From: Terriglobia bacterium
GTDB lineage: Bacteria > Acidobacteriota > Terriglobia > Terriglobales > Acidobacteriaceae
NCBI GenBank assembly: GCA_020072645.1
Contig: JAIQGK010000001.1
Coordinates: forward strand, 248,001-312,000
Length of the DNA: 64,000 bases
Direction of reading: 5' to 3'
The notes beneath the pieces are model-generated. The model saw only the letters and a program-made list of their open reading frames with translations. It did no database searches and was not told the DNA's origin. Shown piece by piece: positions 10,057 through 19,329 of this stretch (its first letter is position 1; the number at the start of each line of letters is the position of its first letter). Made by a program: the position numbers and the translations under genes.

Positions 10057-10296
10057 TTAAATTTCCGTAAGCCAGGCCTTGATTTCGTCCTCATTAGGAA
10101 CGCGACCGGAAAGCTTGACGATGCCGTCGATAGCGATAGCTGGTGTCGCGAGCACACCAGCTTTGGCCATCTCAACAAAGTCCACTGCCTTGGTTACATT
10201 GGCGTCCACCCCGGATGCCTCGAGAACGTGGCGTACACGCCGTTCAGTTTCTTTGCACTTAGCACAACCAGGACCGTACACAGTAATATTCAGCAT
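10057..10296 (-). CDS. small redox-active thioredoxin-like protein (CxxC)
   Basis: A 79-residue thioredoxin-fold protein starting at the ATG 8 bp after the permease stop. Features are the active-site motif CAKC (11-14) in YGPGCAKCKETERR, the cis-Pro loop VLATPAIAIDG, and a GRVPNEDEI C-terminal stretch. This matches the mini-thioredoxins (redox-active disulfide protein 2 type) often encoded with YraQ/UPF0718 permeases. It probably reduces or carries a metal or metalloid substrate for the neighbouring permease; that role is inferred from context. Confidence 0.88.
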   Translation of the reverse strand: MLNITVYGPGCAKCKETERRVRHVLEASGVDANVTKAVDFVEMAKAGVLATPAIAIDGIVKLSGRVPNEDEIKAWLTEI

Positions 10297-10304
10297 GACC
10301 CTCA

Positions 10305-11393
10305 CTACATGATGAGATTGAAAACGTAACCGACAATCAGGATCCCCGTCGCAACAACCCCGACAAACACAGCAATGAGTGGCAGCCGAAGGACCTTGCG
10401 AAGAATAATGGTTTCCGGCAGTGACAAGCCGATCACCGACATCATGAATGCCAGCACGGTGCCGAGCGCGGCGCCCTTGCCAAGAAGAGCCTGCACTATC
10501 GGGATGATGCCCGCGGCATTGGAATACATGGGCACGCCGATCAGAACGGCCAAGGGAACCGACCACCACGCTCCCTTGCCCATGATGGATGCCATAAAGT
10601 TCTCGGGAACATAACCATGGATTCCTGCTCCCACGGCGATGCCGGCAATCACGTAAGGCCACACTTTGCCGACAATATCTCGCACGGCTTCCTTTCCCAG
10701 CCGGACACGTTCAGGCCAGGAGAGCTTCTGGTCGGCAGCCTCACTGTCGCCGAGCTGTGTGGCGTAAACCCACGGCTCCACGAACCGCTCCATCTTGAGC
10801 CGGCCGATCACCCACCCGGCGATAACAGCGATCAGCAAGCCTGTGCCAGCGTAGATCGCGGCAACACGCCAGCCGAAGAGCCCGAAGAGCAGGACCAGCG
10901 CAACCTCATTCACCATGGGTGCAGATATAAGGAACGAAAACGTGACTCCAAGCGGTACGCCAGTCGTGACAAAGCCTATGAAGAGCGGGACTGCCGAGCA
11001 GGAGCAGAACGGTGTGACGACTCCCAGCAGCGCGGCAAGGAGATTTCCAGCAGATTCACTCTTACCTGCTAAAACGGCCCGAGTGTGCTGCGGTGTGAAG
11101 AATGACCGGACGATGCCGACGCCAAAGACGACCAGCACCAGCAACATCAGAACCTTCGGGATCTCAAAGATAAGGAACTGAACTGCCGATCCGAGGTGAG
11201 TTGCTTTGTTCAGTCCAAGGACCGAGAAAGTGAGCCAGTCCGCCAGTGCCGGTAGTTGACGGTAAACAAGGTACCAGGCCGCAACAGAACCAATACCTGC
11301 AAGAAATAGGAGTCCCTTGTGAGCCTCCGGGCGCGGCCTCTTCGTTGTTGTTATGCGTTCGCGGGCCTCAGAGTATTGTTCGGCCTTGAGCAT
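10305..11393 (-). CDS. UPF0718/YraQ-type permease (ArsP-like)
   Basis: A 362-residue membrane protein with about eight hydrophobic helices. It carries the family hallmark TPFCSCSAVPLFIG at about 135, with the Cys-Ser-Cys that in ArsP-type members is tied to trivalent organoarsenical efflux, and a second conserved stretch GVPMYSNAAGIIPIVQAL near 280. Its ATG follows the ArsR stop by a single base, so ArsR very probably controls it. Family membership is firm. Export of organoarsenicals or another thiophilic compound is inferred. Confidence 0.85.
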   Translation of the reverse strand: MLKAEQYSEARERITTTKRPRPEAHKGLLFLAGIGSVAAWYLVYRQLPALADWLTFSVLGLNKATHLGSAVQFLIFEIPKVLMLLVLVVFGVGIVRSFFTPQHTRAVLAGKSESAGNLLAALLGVVTPFCSCSAVPLFIGFVTTGVPLGVTFSFLISAPMVNEVALVLLFGLFGWRVAAIYAGTGLLIAVIAGWVIGRLKMERFVEPWVYATQLGDSEAADQKLSWPERVRLGKEAVRDIVGKVWPYVIAGIAVGAGIHGYVPENFMASIMGKGAWWSVPLAVLIGVPMYSNAAGIIPIVQALLGKGAALGTVLAFMMSVIGLSLPETIILRKVLRLPLIAVFVGVVATGILIVGYVFNLIM

Positions 11394-11394
11394 C

Positions 11395-11799
11395 TCATTG
11401 TCCTAGGCGCTCGGTGTTGCACGGATCCCTGGGGAGTCCCGAATATGGGTGCCATTGAGTGGCATTGCATGCTCCGTCCTCGATGGCCTTCTGCAGCTTG
11501 TGAGAATCCTCTTCGAAAGCAGCATTCTGAGAGAACGCGGTGCGCAGAAAGAAAAATAGCTGTTTGCGCGCATCATCCATGGGCTCAGCCAAGCGATAGT
11601 ACATGCGAGGCCCATCGCGGCGATCGAGCACAAGGCCTGAATTCTTCAAATACGTGAGATGGCGGGAGATGTTCGGTTGCAATGCGCCTACAATCTGCTG
11701 CACATCGCACACACAAAGTTCCCCATGCAACAACAAGTTGAGGATCCTCAACCGGGTTATATCCGCCAGCCCTTTAAAGAGTTTTTCAAGTTCTCTCAT
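11395..11799 (-). CDS. ArsR/SmtB family metalloregulator
   Basis: About 134 residues with a winged helix-turn-helix. The alpha-3 metal-site motif ELCVCD is present (C29 and C31), typical of As(III)/Sb(III)-type or thiol sensors, followed by the recognition helix ALQPNISRHLTYLKNSGLV. I start at the ATG 11,799 because AGGTGA lies 6 bases upstream; a GTG nine bases earlier lacks a ribosome site. A C-terminal tail with further cysteines (GACNATQW, DPCNTERL) may add a sensing site. It is directly upstream of and translationally coupled to the permease, and likely represses the operon. Confidence 0.9.
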   Translation of the reverse strand: MRELEKLFKGLADITRLRILNLLLHGELCVCDVQQIVGALQPNISRHLTYLKNSGLVLDRRDGPRMYYRLAEPMDDARKQLFFFLRTAFSQNAAFEEDSHKLQKAIEDGACNATQWHPYSGLPRDPCNTERLGQ

Positions 11800-11892
11800 A
11801 ACCGTCACCTACGTTTGTTCCCTTCGCACCGCGTCTGTCGTTCTGGGCCTCGCGCATTTCTGGGTTCTGAATTCCCGATGCAGTTTCCCAAG

Positions 11893-12336
11893 CTACTTGC
11901 GTCTCCAGCCGCTCCAGGCCGGAAATCCGCTCGAGTCGCGTAGCATCAGGACTTCATCGCCTTTCTTTACTTCAGCCGCAACAATGGCGGGATGGCCCTC
12001 AAAGGTGATTCTCGAGCCCTTGACTTCAATCTTGTCGTTGGGAGCAAGCTTTACATCCTGATTGTCGATATACCAGCTTGGACCAAGATGGACGGAGATT
12101 GTTTCTTTGTCGGCCTTCAGCGTGAGGTGAACACCGTACGACATCCCCTTCATTGGTGTAATGCGATCAACGGATATTACCTGTCCGCTTATGGTTTCGA
12201 CTGTTTGAGCGTTATACATTCTTGTGTAAGAGCTTCCTGGTCCCCAACCTCCGCCTTTCCCCATGGGGCCTCGCTGCGCGTATAAGCCGGCAGCGACAGA
12301 AACCACCATCACAATCGCGATTAGTGCTTTTTTCAT
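11893..12336 (-). CDS. exported OB-fold (BOF-like) small protein
   Basis: A 147-residue protein with a clear signal peptide (MKKALIAIVMVVSVAAGLYA) and GGAGG seven bases before the ATG. After a Gly-rich linker comes a beta-rich domain (ETISGQVISVDRI, SVHLGPSWYIDNQ, DKIEVKGSRITFEG, VLMLRDSSGFPAWSGW), which looks like an OB-fold of the BOF type found in periplasmic metal- or nitrite-related proteins. Function unknown. It is the first gene of the minus-strand series leading to arsR (94 bp further), and its promoter carries a CRP/FNR-type dyad. A truncated relative lies at 20,004. Confidence 0.75.
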   Translation of the reverse strand: MKKALIAIVMVVSVAAGLYAQRGPMGKGGGWGPGSSYTRMYNAQTVETISGQVISVDRITPMKGMSYGVHLTLKADKETISVHLGPSWYIDNQDVKLAPNDKIEVKGSRITFEGHPAIVAAEVKKGDEVLMLRDSSGFPAWSGWRRK

Positions 12337-12381
12337 AGCTTCCTCCTTACAGGGACTTCTTCATCTATACGGATAGAAGCA

Positions 12382-12399
12382 TATCCTTATGCGAGGATA
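12382..12399. promoter_or_regulatory. inverted repeat TATCCT-N6-AGGATA
   Basis: Perfect 6-bp half sites separated by six bases, 46-63 bp upstream of the OB-fold gene's ATG and just downstream of the CRP/FNR-type dyad. It may be a second operator; the cognate regulator is unknown. Confidence 0.4.
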
Positions 12400-12405
12400 A
12401 TCGGC

Positions 12406-12421
12406 TGTGACCTGTGTCACA
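12406..12421. promoter_or_regulatory. CRP/FNR-type dyad TGTGA-N6-TCACA
   Basis: The sequence TGTGACCTGTGTCACA fits the CRP-family consensus TGTGA-N6-TCACA exactly. It lies 70-85 bp upstream of the OB-fold gene, a common activator position, and could drive the whole series into arsR and the exporter. Related dyads lie at 16,072 and 20,293. No CRP/FNR regulator is encoded in the window. Confidence 0.6.
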
Positions 12422-12862
12422 TACGGATGTGCCATTTAGTTTTGTTCCAACAACTGCGCTTGTTTGCACTATTCTCCGGAGATGAACGCGTAGAGTTCGC
12501 AAGATTGCACCTGCAGGATATGCGTCAAAATCAAGTCAAATGTTAAAGGCGCGACGCTGGAGCGGAGTTCAAATGCGCGCCACCCGACGCTGGCTTTTTG
12601 GCTGCGCAAGTCTTTCCCGTCTGCCCTGAGTGAAACAGGGCTGTGTGAAAGAATTGTCGCTGGATTATCAAGATTCCAACACAGCTCGTGAGTCGCGGCG
12701 AGTCGACAACGGATCACGAGAAGAAAAGGCCCCCAAGAACCAACGCGCATCGCATCCTGGGTTGAAGGGGGAGTATTCTGTTGTGTAATGCGTTCCGATT
12801 TAGCTAGCCCTGTACTCAAAGGTACACGCCGATTACAACATCCAATGAAGGGAACGAAGCAG
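12422..12862. other. divergent intergenic region
   Basis: Non-coding space between the minus-strand OB-fold gene and the plus-strand multicopper oxidase. The only structure noted is an inverted repeat CTCGTGA (12,685-12,691) / TCACGAG (12,714-12,720) with a 22-base spacer. No gene is seen. Confidence 0.4.
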
Positions 12863-14422
12863 ATGGACCGGCGAGAGTTTCTGGAATCGATCGCTCTTTC
12901 CGCGGCGGCCATCACTGGGCGACGCCTAATGGCGCCGCTGCAAGCGCTGGTCCGCGCTGAACCCGCGTTGCAGTCCAACCCCGCACTCGTGCCCGACGTG
13001 GAACTGGAACTAACTGCACAGCCCGCGCACCATGAGATTTTTCCCGGAGCGCCGACTGGCACGTGGTCGTACAGGGGCAAACTGCTGAAAGGCCGCGCTG
13101 GGGTGCTGGAAGACTCCGGCTCATATCTTGGACCTGCGATCCGCCTGCGCAAGGGCGATAAAGTCCGTGTGCACTTCCGCAACGAACTGCCCGAGACCAC
13201 CATCGTGCATTGGCATGGGCTAGCGGTACCGGCGCCAATGGACGGCCATCCGCGCTTGGTGATTCCAACAGATGCGCAGTACCTCTACGAGTTCGAAGTG
13301 CGGGACCGCGCCGGCCACTACTGGTACCATCCTCACCCGGACGACCGAACGGGGCCGCAGGTTTATCGCGGCTTGGCGGGAAATCTTTTCGTCAGCGACG
13401 ACGAGGAATCTTCATTGCGGTTGCCTTCAGGCGAGCATGAGATCCCGCTCGTCATTCAAGATCGCACTTTTGACGGCGATCACGACCTCACCTATATATC
13501 CGGCCGCATGGATGCGATGACCGGATTTCTGGGCGAGCGGATCCTGGTGAACGGAACTCTGGATAAACAACTAAAGCTGTCTACGTCCGTGTACCGGCTG
13601 CGAATCCTCAACGGGTCAAACTCGCGAATCTATAAACTCGCTTGGGACAATGGCATGCCGTTCACTCTCATCGGCACGGACGGCGGGCTTTTGGAGCGGC
13701 CGTTGCGGAAGCCTTACCTGGTACTAGCCCCGGCGGAACGTGTCGACGTGATCGTCGACTTAAGCAACCAAACCGTGGGCTCATCCCTGGAGTTGCTGAG
13801 CAGGCCGTTTCTCGCTCCTCAAATGATGACGGGAGGAGGAATGGGTCGGGGGATGGGAAGAGGCATGAGGGGTGGCGTTGGACTCGAACAGGGCTCTGAG
13901 TTCAGGGTCCTACGTGTACGGATCGAGAAGAAAGAGAAATCCGGCTTCCGCGTGCCGGCGCGCCTTTCGCAACCCGGTTTCCGCCGCCCGCAAGAAGCTG
14001 AGAACGCAAATCATCCGCGCGTGTTTCCACTGTCGTTCATGCGGATGCAATGGTTTCTGAATGGCAGTACATTTGAGATGGACGCGGTCAAAGAGAACGA
14101 AACGTTCAAGGCCGGCAGCATCCAAGCCGTGGAGTTCAGAAACATGAGCATGGGAATGATGCAGATGGCGCATCCCATACATCTTCACGGTGGGCAGTTT
14201 CAGGTATTGAAACGCACGCCTGCTGGGGGCACGGATGGTTTGACGGCGGCGCTGCACGAGGGTTTCACCGACGAGGGTTGGAAAGACACAGTCCTGGTCC
14301 TGCCCGGAGAACAGGTGCAGTTGCTCATGCGATTCCCACAATTCAAAGGGCTGTTTCTCTATCACTGCCACATTCTGGAACATGAAGACATGGGAATGAT
14401 GCGGAACTATCGCTTGACCTGA
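12863..14422 (+). CDS. multicopper oxidase (CueO/laccase type)
   Basis: About 519 residues from the ATG at 12,863, chosen because GAAGGGA lies nine bases upstream and DRREFLESIALSAAA then forms a Tat-like signal. All four copper-ligand motifs are present: HWHG (116), HYWYHPH (152), HPIHLHG (437) and HCHILEHEDMGMM (501), the last giving the T1 Cys502 and an axial Met. A Met/Gly-rich insert (MMTGGGMGRGMGRGMRGG) near 325 resembles the Cu(I)-binding segment of CueO. It should oxidise Cu(I) or phenolics in the periplasm with O2 as acceptor. Its position beside an ArsR/metal-type operon favours metal resistance. Confidence 0.92.
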   Translation: MDRREFLESIALSAAAITGRRLMAPLQALVRAEPALQSNPALVPDVELELTAQPAHHEIFPGAPTGTWSYRGKLLKGRAGVLEDSGSYLGPAIRLRKGDKVRVHFRNELPETTIVHWHGLAVPAPMDGHPRLVIPTDAQYLYEFEVRDRAGHYWYHPHPDDRTGPQVYRGLAGNLFVSDDEESSLRLPSGEHEIPLVIQDRTFDGDHDLTYISGRMDAMTGFLGERILVNGTLDKQLKLSTSVYRLRILNGSNSRIYKLAWDNGMPFTLIGTDGGLLERPLRKPYLVLAPAERVDVIVDLSNQTVGSSLELLSRPFLAPQMMTGGGMGRGMGRGMRGGVGLEQGSEFRVLRVRIEKKEKSGFRVPARLSQPGFRRPQEAENANHPRVFPLSFMRMQWFLNGSTFEMDAVKENETFKAGSIQAVEFRNMSMGMMQMAHPIHLHGGQFQVLKRTPAGGTDGLTAALHEGFTDEGWKDTVLVLPGEQVQLLMRFPQFKGLFLYHCHILEHEDMGMMRNYRLT

Positions 14423-15034
14423 TCTTGTAATACTACTATCGGCTTAAGCCTCATCAAGCGATAGCCTGGACGCGCAAGGAACATTGCTCGCTGAAAGAGT
14501 CAATTTCCAGAGGGAGCGGAGAGCAGGTCCAGGGCACTGCGCAAAAATAGGAGCGCCCATACACGACGCTCCAGAGGGTAGAAAGAAAAGGTAAGCTCAG
14601 CAGATATTTTACCGTGCCTAATCCAACTCTGCTATGGCCTCGCACATAGTCGCGCAGGCGAATACGAAGAATGTGTACGGTAAAAACAGAACGACATGGA
14701 GAGCGAAGCAAGATTAAAGCCGATCGCGGTCAAGGAAAGCGCAACATTCAAGGCTTTTACACTGATTGACTACGGCCACGTCCAAGCCGATGAGAATGTG
14801 ATCTGTCCTGTATGTTCGATGCGCTTTCCTGCTCGTGCTTGACAAAAAGGATCTCGACAATCATCGACAAGGCGAGATAAAGGGAGTTGGCACTTATTTT
14901 CGCGAGGTGATCGCTGCAGGCCAGGAGGCCGGCGATCAGCAGACGCGTTTATGATTGCACTAGGTCGAGGTTCCTTCATCTCTCTCCGAAACAAAGCTTA
15001 CACCCATGCTCGTGAGGTCAACTCCGTCTGATGG
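14423..15034. other. no intact gene; possible ORF debris
   Basis: No intact gene. A short plus-strand open stretch ending near 14,954 (containing DLDNHRQGEIKGVGTYFREV) looks protein-like but has no start and no recognised family, so it may be the tail of a lost gene. Nothing else is supported. Confidence 0.35.
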
Positions 15035-15982
15035 TCAAAACCCAGAGGTCGGACGGGCCTGGTAGCCGTGACTTTGATATTTACCTCGGAACGTCAGTAC
15101 CGAGCATGTAACGCTTGAGATAAGATTGCCAACCAGTGTGGGAATATGCATCGCCACTGCGTCTTCATATTCGGCACTCCGAATTCCTAGAACAACTGTG
15201 CTGATTGATTCTTGCTTTATGTAACGGGCGATCTGTTTTGTGGGATTGCCTTGCAAGCCCACGAGTGTGGCGCCCGAAATCGCAAAACGTTCAGCCAGGC
15301 GGCGAAGGCGGTCAACCGATTCGTTGACAGCATCTTCTCGTTCTTTTACCAACCTTGGGGCCTGGTTCACATTCAGCAACACCAGGGATGCCCTGAGCTG
15401 TTTTGCGAAGGCGGCGGCCAGAGGCAGCGCTTCGATTGATTCACGTTCGAAATCTGTTGCAAACAGGACTTTGTGGGGTGCTTGCGGTGGAGCGGTTGCG
15501 GCGGCTTTGGGGCCTATCACCAGAACAGGAACGTCCGCGTGCCTGAAAACGCCCTCAGCAAAGGAACCCAATGCCAACTTCTTGAGTCCTTGGCGCGCAT
15601 GAGTACCAAGCACGATCAGGTCGATGCTGTTGGCATCGATGATCTCCCGCAACTGAGCCTCAAAAGCGGCCGCCGCAAATGGCATTTCATGCTTGAGCTG
15701 AAATGGGGCGATAGAAACACTTGGGTCTCCGGTTCGGCACAGCTCATTCCGAACTGCCTGCAGCCTCCCGTCAGTATCCTCAAGCTGTACCGGCTGCTCC
15801 CCCGCATGCCGTGTGCCCTCGATCTGTTTAAAGTGGGTGAGAACGATTGCCGATCCAAGTTGCTTGGCGACCACCTTCAGCCACTCTGAAGCTCCCCCGG
15901 CGGCAGTCGAATAATCTGTAGCAAAAAGGATAGACCGGAAATCCGGTTGGGCTTGCTCGACGATGGCGTTCGCAGTAGACAT
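15035..15982 (-). CDS. tandem-domain universal stress protein
   Basis: About 315 residues from the ATG at 15,982, which has GGAGGGAG six bases upstream; the longer frame to 16,045 lacks such a site. Two UspA domains follow each other. The first (about 15-160) starts RSILFATDYS and ends with an ATP-type loop GTHARQGLKKLALGSFAEGV plus VPVLVIGP. The second (about 170-300) starts HKVLFATDFE but has a degenerate loop (GIRSAEYEDAVAMHIPTLVG), so only the first domain probably binds ATP. It is divergent from a second Usp gene, with a CRP/FNR-type dyad about 90 bp upstream of its start. Confidence 0.9.
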   Translation of the reverse strand: MSTANAIVEQAQPDFRSILFATDYSTAAGGASEWLKVVAKQLGSAIVLTHFKQIEGTRHAGEQPVQLEDTDGRLQAVRNELCRTGDPSVSIAPFQLKHEMPFAAAAFEAQLREIIDANSIDLIVLGTHARQGLKKLALGSFAEGVFRHADVPVLVIGPKAAATAPPQAPHKVLFATDFERESIEALPLAAAFAKQLRASLVLLNVNQAPRLVKEREDAVNESVDRLRRLAERFAISGATLVGLQGNPTKQIARYIKQESISTVVLGIRSAEYEDAVAMHIPTLVGNLISSVTCSVLTFRGKYQSHGYQARPTSGF

Positions 15983-16071
15983 AAAGTACTCCCTCCACGG
16001 CTGTGCGCCAAGGCGAACCATACACGCTGGAACCAGCCATCTCAATTAAATTCCAAGTAGGGGAGGGTTAC

Positions 16072-16087
16072 TGTGATGGCTATCACG
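16072..16087. promoter_or_regulatory. CRP/FNR-type dyad TGTGA-N6-TCACG
   Basis: TGTGATGGCTATCACG lies between two divergent universal stress protein genes, 90 bp upstream of the minus-strand one and about 180 bp upstream of the plus-strand one. Its core GTGATGGCTATCAC is nearly the same as GTGACGGCTGTCAC at 20,294. Usp genes are known targets of CRP/FNR-family regulators in other bacteria. Confidence 0.6.
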
Positions 16088-16266
16088 CCCGCCTCCCGAG
16101 CCGCTTGGTTATCCTTGCAAACGAGGCTGAGTGAAGGGCGAAGGCGCCGGATGCGCAGGCCCTGTTTCTTCCAGCAACTCTTGGCCTTTAATGACCGAAG
16201 TCTTGCATACGTTTATTCCCTTGGGAGCGGAAGGCAACCAGAATCGGGTACACGAGAGGAACTTAG

Positions 16267-16701
16267 ATGAGCTTCCAGAGAATCCTAATCGCGGTGGACA
16301 GCGAGCCAATTGCAGTCCATGCGGCTGATCTCGGTCTTGAACTAGCGGGCCTGCTTGGGGCCCAAGTAGCGTTCATTCATGTTGTTGATCCGCAGCTCAA
16401 TTTTGCGCCGGAATCCGGGATTCCCGCCAACGAGTTGATCGCTCGCGCGGCGGAGGATGGTAAAAGGCTGCTCGCCGGCTTTCGCGAACGAATCAAAGCG
16501 CAATTGCAATGCTTCGAATTTCTGGAAGTTGCCAAGCCCGCCAGTGCGATTGTGGATGCTGCGAAGCGTTGGCCGGCTGATGTCATCGTGATCGGCAGCC
16601 ATGGCCGTGGTGGGCTACCGCGCGCCGTGCTTGGCAGCGTGGCCGATGCTGTTATGCGTCATGCGCCCTGTCCGGTGCTGGTAGTGAAGGCAAAGGAGTG
16701 A
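16267..16701 (+). CDS. universal stress protein, single UspA domain
   Basis: A 144-residue UspA-fold protein of standard length. It begins RILIAVDSEP and ends with the ATP-binding motif GSHGRGGLPRAVLGSVADAV (G-2X-G-9X-G-S) followed by CPVLVVKA, so it belongs to the ATP-binding class. A GAGAGGAAC stretch precedes the ATG. It is divergent from the tandem Usp gene and about 155 bp upstream of the P-type ATPase, so the group may respond together to energy or oxygen stress. Confidence 0.92.
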   Translation: MSFQRILIAVDSEPIAVHAADLGLELAGLLGAQVAFIHVVDPQLNFAPESGIPANELIARAAEDGKRLLAGFRERIKAQLQCFEFLEVAKPASAIVDAAKRWPADVIVIGSHGRGGLPRAVLGSVADAVMRHAPCPVLVVKAKE

Positions 16702-16855
16702 GACTGAGGGATCGACTACCGAACTCCGCCGCTTCGGAAACGGAAATTGATGTACGTCGAGCATTTCCCTAACCTCAATCAATCCCTGGGACGGGCATGG
16801 CGGCTTGGCTGCTATGCTTGATCTCAGTTTCTGAATCACTTTATGGAATAGGAGC

Positions 16856-19303
16856 TTGCCCATTCCCCAAGATGTTGTCGATAGCACTGAGTCCTGGGAG
16901 AAACTTGCTCCCGAGATCGTGCTCGCGAGGCTCGACTCCACCATCGAAAGAGGTCTCACCGAGGCTGAGGTCGCCAAACGTCATACAGTTTACGGCGCGA
17001 ACGCGGTTGAAGAGAAGCGAACAAGCCTGGTTCTTCTTGTTCTCAAGAAATTCTGGGGCCCTTCCGCCTGGATGCTTGAGACGATTCTGGTTCTCTCCGT
17101 GGTCCTGGGCAAACGGGTGGACGCCTGGGTGGTCGGAGGTCTGCTTATTCTCAACGCGACTATCAGTGTTACCCAGGAAAAGCGCGCCCAATCTACCGTC
17201 GAAACCCTGAAGCAGCGCCTCCAGATCACCACACGTACTTTGCGAAACGGGCAGTGGGGGCCGCTGGCGGCGGACCTCCTCGTCCCCGGCGACATCGTCA
17301 GGCTGCGTATGGGAGATTTGGTGCCGGCAGATGTCAAGGTGCTCGTCGGGGAGCTGTCAGTAGACCAGGCCGCCCTCACCGGCGAGAGCAATGTTGTATC
17401 CAAATCCCGGGGTGACCTTGCCTTTGCCGGTTCCCTTGTAAAACGGGGGGAAAGCACCGGAATCGTTGTCCTGACGGGCGGAAGAACCTATTTTGGCAAG
17501 ACGATTGAGCTGGTGCAACTCGCCCGCCCCAAGCTGCACATGGAGGAAGTAGTTGGCAAGCTGGTTCGCTGGCTTTTCGTGATCATCGGCAGCCTTGTTC
17601 TGCTGGTTACCGCGATGGCTCCCTATCATGGATACTCTCTTCTGAAGATTCTTCCGCTCAGCCTCGTGCTCCTGATGAGTGCGATTCCGGTTGCGCTGCC
17701 GGTTATGTTTACCGTGAGCACGGCACTTGCCGCGCAAAAGCTAAGCAAGAAAGGAGTGCTGGTTACCCGTCTCAGCGCGGCGGAAGATGCAGCGACCATG
17801 GATGTGCTGTGTGTTGACAAAACGGGCACCATAACGCAGAACCTGTTGAAGGTCACGTTGATCGAGCCCGAACCGGGCTTCAGCAACGAAGACCTTCTCT
17901 TGTTCGCATGCCTTGCTTCAAATGAGTCGAACCAGGACACCATTGATCTTGCCCTGCTCCAGGAGGCAGCAGAGAGAAAGATTGACTTGAAGAGTTATCA
18001 GCAGCTCCGGTTTACGCCATTCTCGCCGGAGTCGCGCCGAACGGAAGCCCTGGTGAGCGGGCCGCGAGGACAGTTTCAGGTGATGAAGGGAGCAGTTCGC
18101 ACTCTGCTGCAACTGGCGCCAGTCCCACCGGAACGAGAAGAGGCAATTAATCACGCCCTGAGCGAGGCAGCAGCCAAAGGGTACCGGACGCTTGGCATTG
18201 CGCGGGCAGTTTCCAAAGACTCGCATCTTGCCTTCGCGGGACTTTTGTCTCTCTACGACGCGCCTCGGGAAGACTCGAAGTCTCTGATTCAGCATCTTGG
18301 CAGTTTAGGCGTGGAAGTGAAGATGCTCACCGGCGACGCAAGGCCAGTTGCCCGTGAGATCGCAAAGGAAGTCGGCCTCGGTGAAGTGATCAGCATGGCT
18401 GATTTTAGAACACCATCGAGCGCGAATAAGGCGTCTGTCTCTGAGGCTGTGCTGCACGCGAGCGGCATCGCCGAAGTATTTCCGGAAGACAAATTCGCCG
18501 TGATCGGAGCCCTTCAGACCCGTGGGCATGTTGTTGGCATGACCGGTGACGGAGTCAACGATGCTCCTGCACTCCAGGCCGCCGAGGTTGGAATTGCCGT
18601 CAGCACAGCCACCGACGCCGCAAAATCAGCTGCCAGCGTTGTACTCACAGCCGAGGGCCTGGGTGGGATTGTTGATCTGGTTGAGAACGGCCGGGCAGTG
18701 TATCAACGGATTCTGACCTGGGTCATTAATAAGATCAGCCGGACCGTTCTTAAGAGCGGCTTCGTGGTTGTAGCTTTTTTGTTGACAGGGAAGTTTGTCA
18801 TTTCAGCTCTTGCCATGCTGGTTCTGGTGTTCATGACTGATTTTGTAAAGATCGCGTTGGCCACAGATCGGGTGGTCCCTTCGGCCAAGCCCGACAGTTG
18901 GCGGATTGGTCGGCACATCGCGCTGGGCATCGCGGTTGGATTCGCCATGCTAATCGAAGCGCTTGTCGTCTTGAAAGTCACCATGAGAACCTTCGCCATC
19001 CCTGCAGGATCGCCGCTCGTAAATGCTTTAAGTTTTCAGATTCTTCTGTTTCTGGCGATTTTTTCGCTGATCTCGATCCGTGAGCGCGGCTCCTTATTGC
19101 GTTCCCGGCCCAGCGCGACTCTTACGGCTGCTCTTTGTGCTGACGCTTTCCTTGGCATCACTATCGGCCTCGCTGGCTGGCTCGATATGCCGCGCATTTC
19201 GTGGACGGTGATTCTGCTTGTTCTTTGTTCTTCGATGTTTGCTTGTCTGGTACTAAACGAGGGCCTCAAGAGACTGATCTTGAGGGCTCCCATTAAGGTG
19301 TGA
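16856..19303 (+). CDS. P-type ATPase, plasma-membrane proton pump type (P3A)
   Basis: An 815-residue P-type ATPase. It has the actuator motif LTGES (174-178), the phosphorylation site DKTGT (D321) and the hinge TGDGVNDAP (563 on). The lack of N-terminal metal-binding domains and the PVALPVMFTVSTALAAQ helix ahead of DKTGT match the H+-exporting P3A group rather than heavy-metal pumps. It would expel protons and build membrane potential, fitting acid tolerance. The start is uncertain: TTG at 16,856 is the first start codon after an in-frame stop at 16,832 and gives the expected N-terminus, but AGGAG lies only one base before it. Confidence 0.88.
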   Translation: MPIPQDVVDSTESWEKLAPEIVLARLDSTIERGLTEAEVAKRHTVYGANAVEEKRTSLVLLVLKKFWGPSAWMLETILVLSVVLGKRVDAWVVGGLLILNATISVTQEKRAQSTVETLKQRLQITTRTLRNGQWGPLAADLLVPGDIVRLRMGDLVPADVKVLVGELSVDQAALTGESNVVSKSRGDLAFAGSLVKRGESTGIVVLTGGRTYFGKTIELVQLARPKLHMEEVVGKLVRWLFVIIGSLVLLVTAMAPYHGYSLLKILPLSLVLLMSAIPVALPVMFTVSTALAAQKLSKKGVLVTRLSAAEDAATMDVLCVDKTGTITQNLLKVTLIEPEPGFSNEDLLLFACLASNESNQDTIDLALLQEAAERKIDLKSYQQLRFTPFSPESRRTEALVSGPRGQFQVMKGAVRTLLQLAPVPPEREEAINHALSEAAAKGYRTLGIARAVSKDSHLAFAGLLSLYDAPREDSKSLIQHLGSLGVEVKMLTGDARPVAREIAKEVGLGEVISMADFRTPSSANKASVSEAVLHASGIAEVFPEDKFAVIGALQTRGHVVGMTGDGVNDAPALQAAEVGIAVSTATDAAKSAASVVLTAEGLGGIVDLVENGRAVYQRILTWVINKISRTVLKSGFVVVAFLLTGKFVISALAMLVLVFMTDFVKIALATDRVVPSAKPDSWRIGRHIALGIAVGFAMLIEALVVLKVTMRTFAIPAGSPLVNALSFQILLFLAIFSLISIRERGSLLRSRPSATLTAALCADAFLGITIGLAGWLDMPRISWTVILLVLCSSMFACLVLNEGLKRLILRAPIKV

Positions 19304-19329
19304 TCTGTCTCAATTCCAGAAAGCTGGAT

